64,000 nucleotides of DNA from Hydractinia symbiolongicarpus (taxonomy: Eukaryota > Cnidaria > Hydrozoa > Anthoathecata > Hydractiniidae), in NCBI RefSeq assembly GCF_029227915.1, contig NC_079879.1, positions 18,786,001-18,850,000 on the forward strand, in the 5' to 3' direction. The notes under the pieces were generated by a model, which made no database searches, had not been told where the DNA came from, and was given only the letters and a program-made list of their open reading frames with translations. Positions 56,694 to 64,000 of this stretch are shown here, piece by piece; positions within the stretch are counted from its first letter, which is position 1, and every line of letters starts with the position of its first letter. The position numbers and the translations under genes were made by a program.

Positions 56694-57690
56694 TATTTAT
56701 CTATCTAGCTAACCAGCTACTACACAATTGAGAACAAAATAGATGATGGCGTGGTTTTCGATTTTTCGCTTAAAATGTATTTCGGACGTCGGAGGAGCAG
56801 CCCCTGCGGTTAAAGTCCCGAAAAATTCGGGAGACATTTGGAAATCTTTCCATTAAAAAATCGGAAATATGGAAAATAAAAAGTTACCCATTTACACCAG
56901 GGGAAAGGCATTTACGCAAAACTGAAAGAAGAAAAGATTTAGCTCATAGTTTTTGTTACATATTATTTTTGTAGTGTTAAAGGAAGTAAAAGTTATAAAT
57001 AAAATTTCCTACTAATTTGTTTCATTGACGGACGGTAGGGTTCACATTTTTTTATTGCATTCAGGATTGAAATTGGAGTGAAATTTGAAAGATTAAAGGA
57101 GTGAGAATTTGAAGGATTAAAGGAGTGAAATTTGACCTATGTGTCATGTTATTAATGGGGTGACATAGTTTCCTTATTTTTCTTTTTATAGCTATGGATA
57201 TGTTCATTTAGAAAGTTGCCAATCTCCAAAAGTGTCACATTTTACTTTATTTTTACCTATTTTTACTGATTATCTGTAATGTAATGTTTTATCTTGTTTT
57301 ATTCTTCAGGTCATGGTACATCACTGTCATTTTTAAGAAGCAACTTTACTATAACAATTGTAAAAAAACATTCAATGTAGCATATTATTTGATAAGATTG
57401 CTACAATGATAGCTTTGCTGAAACTGTTAAAATTGCTACAATGTGACAATTACTACATTGCTACAATTGCCACTTGCTACAGTACTGTAAAAAGGTATCC
57501 TAACATTGTGACCCTGTAACATGCGCACAATTTATACGCAATAGATTTTTTGACATTTCAAATCTATCAGGACAGGATATTGCGATAGACCTGATTTATA
57601 GTGCAGCATTCACTAAATGAAATGAATTAATTCATGTTTATTATTTCATATCAAATATTATGCTTGAAAGAAAGAATAAGAAAAATGAAT
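56694..57690. other. Intergenic, no gene seen
   Basis: AT-rich; contains short direct repeats (GGAGTGAAATTTGA-like, about 57078-57135) and TGCTACAATTG-like repeats (about 57400-57480). No exon recognised. Confidence 0.5.
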
Positions 57691-59640
57691 ATATGCAAAA
57701 AGCTTTGCAATCCTGTTTTAATATTTTTTAAATGAATCACAATGATGGTACCTTTCTGCGTTCACATTTTAATTATTTTTAAACAAATTATATAGCAACT
57801 TTTAAGCTTTCTGCAATCCTGTTTTGACGGATTTAGACAAATTGGGACAACGTTAGTTTTTCACAATCTCGTTTTGATGGTATTTGGTATTAAATCACAA
57901 GGACAGTTAAGCTTCCTTATTTTTAAAAGGAATTATACCTTTTTAACTCTCTTGTTTTAATGGTTTACAATCAAATAATGATATTTAGGCTTTCTGCGAT
58001 TTGACTTTGTAGTAATCAAATGAATAACAGCAATGTTTTAGTTTTAAACAAACTTGTTTAGATGGTTTTTAAAATAATGGCAGCAACATTTTAGCTTTCT
58101 ATGGTCTTATTTTAGTAGTGATAGCTGATAATGTGGGAAAAAAAGAGCAAGCATAGTTATTCGCATAAATTCTACTGCACAGCTGGCCGATCCTTTCTTC
58201 ATTCACAAGACTGACCTGTACGTTGTTTTTTTAAGACCTATTGCTAATAAATTTGATATTTAATCAATGCAATTAACAATTTCAAATTAATTTTCGCAAA
58301 GTAGATTTCTAAAAGTAGTCTTCCACCTTTTCTTAATTTATATACATTGGTTCGCGTTAAGAGACTGTCTCCCAAGAGGCTGATCCAGATATTTATTTTG
58401 GGCGTCGTTAGCCCCTGCCCCTGAAATGTTTTTAGAGACTTTGCAGGGGGTCTCTAGATTGGCTTAAATAGCTTTACCTAGAAACACAAAATGTCTCTAT
58501 AAAACTTTTGATATTTCCCAGTCAAAAAAACAAAATTTATGAACGATGGCCACCTATTTTTTCATATCTCTTTCTTGGAATAAAGTTTTTATTATACTTG
58601 TCTCGTTTATAGGTGAATTATATATCATATAGTTGTCCAAACTTATAAACCAATACGAACGCAAGTAATATACACTGACAAACGATCAAAGAAATCTGAC
58701 ATTTTGAATTTAATGACTAATAAGATCGCGCATTAAATAATAAATCAATCAATAAACAGTGAACCTTGTTGCCATGCATCTATTTATCAACATGTTTTGT
58801 TGAAAGTTTAGTTCATAAAAATGAAATTATATTTTTGTTCTGAGCAGGTCTTTTTGTAATTCGATTTATATAATTTTAAAATTTGTATTTGAATTGAAAC
58901 AATGCAACTGCATTCGTTTTTTTGTTTTTTTAAATGTGGTTTATGAAAAGTTAGTTGCATTTTTAAATAGTTGGGGAAGGTTTTAGAGAAGGTTTTATAT
59001 AGTTCAAGAAATTTTCAAATAATCCAAAAATAAATCTAGCGCTACTGTTTGGGCACCCAAGTATATATCTCCCCAAAATTGGTATACCGATGTCCAAATT
59101 GACCTGGATCGGCCCCTGTCTCCACCATCGTTTCACATCTTATACAAATTGAAACATTATTTATGGATTTTGAAACTGTTTTAAAACGAATCTAGAAACA
59201 AAATTTGAAACAATTATGACATAAATTCCAAAACAAATTGTTTTCTCAAAGCAATTAAAAATGTGATGAATTTATTATGTGAAAGTATTTTTGAACAATA
59301 CTTTTCTTCGTCAGATGTCACAAAAATTTACCCAATGTTACTTTCTTTGAAAGGATTAGAAAAATTGCGTATTCATAGTTTTGATTCAAACAATGTACGG
59401 TGATCTTTACGCTTTCTATGATCCCCATTTTGATTGTTTTTAAACGATCTATGGCAATATATCTTTTTGTTGATCTTGTTTTGACAATTTCTAAATGATC
59501 TATGGCGTCTTTTTGCTTTCTACGATCTTGTTTGACTGTTTTTAAACAATGTACAGCAATCTTTTTGCTTTTCAAGACCCTGTTTGACAGATTCTAAACA
59601 ATATGCTGCAATCTTTTCGTTTACCAACTGTGAAGCGCCA
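57691..59640. repeat. Degenerate minisatellite in two blocks
   Basis: Diverged units of roughly 60-70 bp share CTTTCTNCNATCNTGTTTTG, then a T-rich stretch, AAACAA/AAATGA and a GCAA-containing end. Block 1 is about 57700-58130, block 2 about 59390-59640; 1.2 kb of unrelated AT-rich DNA lies between. The 85-codon minus-strand frame in block 2 is a translation of the repeat, not a gene. Confidence 0.65.
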
Positions 59641-60150
59641 TGTTAACAATATGTCAGTCTACATAATAGTTACAAACATTAATGACTCCTCTTACAACTG
59701 TTTCGTATATTCCTGGTCATAAACATTGCTGAAATTTATACTATGTTTGTTCCCCATGTCAACACAACAACCTCTGCACAGTGTACACAGCAAAGGAATT
59801 TTGTTTCCTAATGTTTTGGAATTCTTTTCATAATGTTTATTTTAATATCATCAGCTAAAACTATTAAAGCCTGTGTGCGCGATTGTGATTGTGCATGTGT
59901 TTTATCTTATAGATTGGCCTGATTTCTCAAGAGAAAAATTCAGCCTGCAATCTGTTGCTTTGTTTTAAATAAAATAATTCTTAGAGAATTTTCTTTTAAA
60001 CCTTGAGGAAATTTGCTGAGAAAAACACTATTTTAATTTCACTTAAATTACCTTTGCTACATGTAATATGTACAGTGTTAATCACTGTAAATGCTAGATT
60101 TCTAATATAAAACCATTGCGCTTTTTATTATAGAATATTCACAACATAAG
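59641..60150 (+). promoter_or_regulatory. NUBP2 upstream region
   Basis: A likely 3' splice site TTTTTATTATAG at about 60134 precedes the ATG by 17 bases, so the transcript may have an upstream non-coding exon or a trans-spliced leader. No core promoter was identified. Confidence 0.35.
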
Positions 60151-60927
60151 ATGACTGAGAACTTGAAATCTATTAAGCATGTGTTTTTAATTTTGTCTGG
60201 CAAAGGAGGAGTTGGTAAAAGTACATTTGCTGTACAGTTTGCTCAAGGCTTGGTGAAGCAGGGAAAGAAAGTTGGCATCCTGGATGTAGATTTGTGTGGT
60301 CCAAGTATACCCCACATGCTAAAACTAAAAGGAAAGGATATTCACCAGTGCACAGAAGGTTGGGTGCCAGTGTACACAGACAGCAGTCAGAATTTAGCAG
60401 TGATGTCTATTGCTTTTTTACTGAAGAACGAGAATGATGCAGTTGTTTGGCGAGGTCCAAAAAAGAATGCTATGATCAAGCAGTTTTTATCTGATGTTTA
60501 CTGGAAAGATGTAGAATATTTAGTAATTGACACCCCACCTGGTACTTCAGACGAACACATTTCAACAGTGGAAGCCTTGCAAGCATTACATCCAGACGGA
60601 GCTATACTGATAACTACTCCGCAAAATGTTGCTACTGCTGATGTAAAAAGGGAGTTGACATTTTGCCGTAAAACTTCTATGCCTGTATTGGGTATAGTTG
60701 AAAATATGAGTGGTTATGTTTGTCCGTCTTGTAAAGAATGTTCAAATATATTTTCAAGTGGTGGTGGCGAAGAGCTAGCAAAACATGCTGGTGTTACTTA
60801 TTTAGGAAACATACCTTTTGATCCTTTGTTAGCAAGCGCTCTTGATGAAGGATCCAACATGATGGATTCGGAGGATTCTCCAACAACAAAAGCAATTAAT
60901 CAAATTATTAATTTAGTTACATCCTAG
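60151..60927 (+). CDS. NUBP2: Cytosolic Fe-S cluster assembly factor NUBP2
   Basis: A single uninterrupted exon of 258 aa, near the size of human NUBP2 (271). P-loop GKGGVGKS at residues 17-24 (deviant Walker A of the Mrp/MinD ATPases), DVDLCGPSIP at 45-54, DTPPGTSDEH at 127-136, and the Fe-S-binding pair CPSC at C191/C194 in GYVCPSCKEC. NUBP2 works with NUBP1 (Cfd1/Nbp35 in yeast) as the scaffold that builds 4Fe-4S clusters for cytosolic and nuclear proteins. It lacks the N-terminal four-Cys extension of NUBP1, which settles the paralogue. An intronless CDS is unusual among its many-exon neighbours. It could be a retrocopy, but the frame is intact and no poly(A) tail was seen. Confidence 0.96.
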   Translation: MTENLKSIKHVFLILSGKGGVGKSTFAVQFAQGLVKQGKKVGILDVDLCGPSIPHMLKLKGKDIHQCTEGWVPVYTDSSQNLAVMSIAFLLKNENDAVVWRGPKKNAMIKQFLSDVYWKDVEYLVIDTPPGTSDEHISTVEALQALHPDGAILITTPQNVATADVKRELTFCRKTSMPVLGIVENMSGYVCPSCKECSNIFSSGGGEELAKHAGVTYLGNIPFDPLLASALDEGSNMMDSEDSPTTKAINQIINLVTS

Positions 60928-62750
60928 TTAATAACATAAAAAATGATTTATTTTTAATTATACGTACTTCAAAAAATAGTTTTCTCTTCCATACCAATGT
61001 TATCATTCAGTCCGGGTCATATGAATTTTAGAGTGATACTTCACTCGCCTTGATTGTCGTAGGTGTGTGATGAATTTCACGCGTCTTGCCTTAATTGGGG
61101 AGAGTGATTATTCAGTTTTTTATAATTTGAGGTGCGTGATAACACATGAAAAGTGTGGTCATCTGGTAGGCCTACTGAGTAATTGAATGTATTTGCATCT
61201 TTATTAAAGGACCGTCTCAAAATTTCAAAATTTTGTGAAATTTGAATGAATGCCACAATCAAAAACGGTCGGTGTTATTATGAAGAATGTAAGGTAGAGA
61301 ACATTAAAGTAGGCCCCTTTCCTTCATGCTGACACTCTTATGCCCGGCTGATGCATTACACTGAGATTGAACGAAAGACGGCAGACCATTTGGAACCATG
61401 TCACAAGTCAGTCCGACCTTCATCGTCACAGAGAATACTGCGAGTGGAGTGCGCACATATGGAAGTTAAATATAACCAGAACTTGGGAGAGGTTAGGTGT
61501 CTTGAACCTTAGTACAGCTTTCAGACAAATACCACAGAAAAAACATGTTGAATAAAGTTTAATCTTTTTAAAAGGGGAAAGAGAAATCAAATATCTTTAG
61601 TATTAATAATCGAAAAAAATTGTATATAGTATTAAAAAGAAGTCCAGAAGTTCTGTCTCCCACGCAACACAGCAGGCAATAAGTCCTGCCCTCAGTTTTG
61701 TAAGAAGAGATGTTCTGCGAAGACTCTAACAATTGAGTCTCCTGTACAGTTTTGCTTCATGTTAAGCTGTGCCAGTGACAAGCATTTTCGAAGCATGTCA
61801 TTGGCGACTTCTGCTATATACAACTTAATGATGCCCTAACCTAATGAATTTATCTAGAACGTTTTCAACTTCTAAAAATAATTCATTTTTAAACGCGCCT
61901 GTTTTTCATTCAAATTCCGAACTTTAAGTCATTTTTTTCTTTAATTATTAGCATAGATAATAATTACTTTATACAAAAGACATTTCAGGTGCCCATTATT
62001 GAAGTGACTAAAGTGTTTTTGATGCGTGATTGAAAACGCTGCTCCATTGTTGCAGGAGCGTGTGGAGGTGCGGGGCGTGATCGCGCACCTCAAAAGACCA
62101 GGACTGTCATTATATGTTTAACTTTAATTTATGCAGTTAATTGTCATAGGAATTCAATACTTTTCTTTTTAAGTAAAAGAATAAGTTCAGAAAATACTTT
62201 TCTACACATTTGCTGTGATTAAAAAAATTGTTTTGTAAAGAACAATATATATATATATAACAAAATTCCTATCCTTTTTAAAGTAAAACTTTAAGTCATA
62301 AGGTAAAAATATGTTTTAACTGATGACATAAGGTTTCACATATGAAAAGCTTTGTGATTTAGTTCTTTATAATTATGTTGTTATTTAAATACACTATTTA
62401 ACTGTACTTTTCTTTGCTGTATGTATGTTTCTTTGTAAACTGTGACAATAACACACTTTCCTATCTGTCTTGTGATAGATACGCAATCTAAATAGTTGTC
62501 ATGGAGAACAAGCAAACAACATTCTGTAAGACATTGGTTTTTGTCATTAACATACTAAAATTTGAAACAGCAGCCATATTGGTGCTGAGCTTTTTAACAG
62601 TAAAAAGTTTGAGCAGACTTTTATGTGTGTATGTGTGTAAACATCACTATGACTGTCACCTCTTTCATGAATTATTATTTTCAATACTAGATGTTAGATA
62701 ATTATTTCTTTGAACTGAGACCAGATTGATAAAGTAAAAATTTTCTCACC
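60928..62750. other. NUBP2 3' region and TAK1 upstream region
   Basis: A possible distal poly(A) signal GAATAAAG is near 61551. At 62241-62260 there is an (AT)n run. The short open frames here have no family match. The TAK1 5' UTR should end at 62750. Confidence 0.45.
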
Positions 62751-64000
62751 ATGACTGGTAAGTTTATGTGTTGTGCTTAACAAATTTTGAGAACGAGAAC
62801 TGGACTCTGTGTATATGCTTGCATTTCCTTTAAAAGCTATCAGAACAATTCATATTGGCATTAAACTATTTTTAAGAATTATCAACACATATCGTGTTTT
62901 TTGTTCTCAAGATATTTTGTATTCAAGGATTGTCAAGGTGCATAAATATGACGTCCAAAAATTTTTTTTGATACATGTAATAATATTTATTGACAAATGG
63001 GACCAGTAATAGCCTACAAGCCTAAGATGGATTTAAGTTATTATGAATTCCCAGTTTTTTAGGGCGGGGCGAAAAAAATTGGATATCAGTTAATGAAATT
63101 AATTGAATTGAGAAGAGACATTTGACTGAAGAATCCCACCCCTTTGTCAGGCTTGAAGAGAGGAGTATATTTATTTACTCCGTAATTAGAAATTTTTAAA
63201 ACAAACTCAAAATAAAGGGCACCATGTTTTGTCAAATTTTCTTTGTATGACTGTATGGAGCCTTCATTGTGTTATTATGTCCAGGGGTTTTTTCTGTCAA
63301 AAAATTGCTTAATATTACCAAAATTGCTAGATTACGACTCCGTTTCAATTTTTGTTAGCTTTTAAGTGTTTAATATAAATAAAATAACACTACTATTTTT
63401 TTTATTTCAGCTTATGAACCCATCGGTAAGTTTTCAATCATGTGTACATTGTGATTTTTGCCGGAACATACAAGTAATATTTTCTTTATTAACATTTTTA
63501 AATGCTATATTCAGATCTTGAAAAAGGTTCATATTATTTTATTGTTTCTTAGATTCCCTCGATTTTGAACCGTTGGCGCCATATGGATTTATCAATGAAA
63601 TTGACTATAATGAATTAGAATTACTTGAGGTAGAATTCTCTTGTTTCTTTTATTAACTAATTCTGTTTGGCATAACTGATAGTAAAAATAAAGAGTGCAG
63701 TCTAAATCCTGGGAGATTTGAGCAGATTTCTTTTATGACAAATTGCTTGTACTTGTGCATAAATTTCTTTTTAAAATTATAGATAGTTGGAAGGGGAGCA
63801 TTTGGTATTGTTCAAAAAGCCAGATGGAAAGGTCATATTGTTGCCATCAAAACCATTGAAAATGAGAATGGTGAATTTAGGGATGAAGTATGGATAAAGC
63901 AAGAATTTTTTGTTTATTATTTTTATATTATTTAAGCAACGAAGTGATATATCTGTCCTAAGGAATAAGAATATGATGCCAATTATTTTAGGTGGAGTCT
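62751..64000 (+). CDS. MAP3K7: TGF-beta-activated kinase 1 (TAK1/MAP3K7), 5' exons, cut by window end
   Basis: Exons 62751-62757, 63411-63425, 63553-63629, 63783-63887 and the first 9 bases of the next (from 63992); all phases join. The protein starts MTAYEPIDSLDFEPLAPYGF, then INEIDYNELELLEIVGRGAF. It continues with GIVQKARWKGHIVAIKTIE, giving the kinase glycine loop (GRGAFG) and the ATP-binding Lys of VAIK. EIDYxELxxxEIVGRGAFG is the TAK1 signature that precedes its kinase domain. TAK1 (with TAB proteins) activates JNK, p38 and NF-kB pathways downstream of TGF-beta, IL-1 and Toll receptors. The first coding exon is only 7 nt, and the second 15 nt, so automatic annotation would easily miss the start. 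Confidence 0.93.

Noticed and set aside
59318-59575. Minus-strand 85-codon repetitive protein
   Set aside because: It is a translation of the degenerate minisatellite; neighbouring units have stops and frameshifts.

Overview
The window is animal genomic DNA: AT-rich, with multi-exon genes, GT-AG introns and many short dispersed DNA elements. The gene set (PACSIN, RBBP4, a NOX, HGD, PDXK, NUBP2, TAK1) is generally metazoan. The repeat style, plus a RAG1-like gene joining RAG1-type zinc domains to a RAG1-type catalytic core, suggests a non-vertebrate animal, most likely a cnidarian such as a hydrozoan. That placement is inference; no species-specific marker was identified.

Layout. 1-2446 (-): 5' part of a PACSIN/syndapin gene with an unusual acidic N-terminal extension. 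3064-9055 (+): complete RBBP4/7 (435 aa), head to head with PACSIN across a 617-bp divergent promoter region. 9460-14260 (-): complete NADPH oxidase (578 aa, 16 exons), tail to tail with RBBP4. 14261-29214: about 15 kb with no confident gene, holding MITE-like elements, tandem repeats and one candidate pair of terminal exons near 27.3 kb. 29215-43086 (-): complete homogentisate 1,2-dioxygenase (447 aa, 14 exons). Its 7.3-kb first intron holds the main find, an uninterrupted 11-exon RAG1-like gene (37215-41552, -, 980 aa) flanked by inverted repeats. 45275-51006 (-): complete pyridoxal kinase (302 aa, 11 exons). 51007-60150: repeat-rich, with a non-LTR relic inside the preceding gene, two tRNA-derived SINEs, a 749-bp tandem duplication created between them, and a degenerate minisatellite. 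60151-60927 (+): single-exon NUBP2. 62751-64000 (+): first five exons of TAK1/MAP3K7, running off the end.

Exon structures were built by hand from splice sites, reading phase and recalled family sequences. All five complete spliced genes sum to a multiple of three with no internal stop. The host genes are unrelated housekeeping and signalling genes (membrane remodelling, chromatin, redox, tyrosine catabolism, vitamin B6, Fe-S assembly, MAP kinase), not a cluster.

The RAG1-like gene has three candidate catalytic acidic residues, two zinc-binding pairs spaced as in the RAG1 core, a C3HC4 RING finger and a RAG1-like N-terminal cysteine region. No RAG2-like (kelch) reading frame lies beside it. 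Its outer flanks match a 175-bp element at 55.4 kb, duplicated at 56.1 kb, that looks like an internally deleted derivative.
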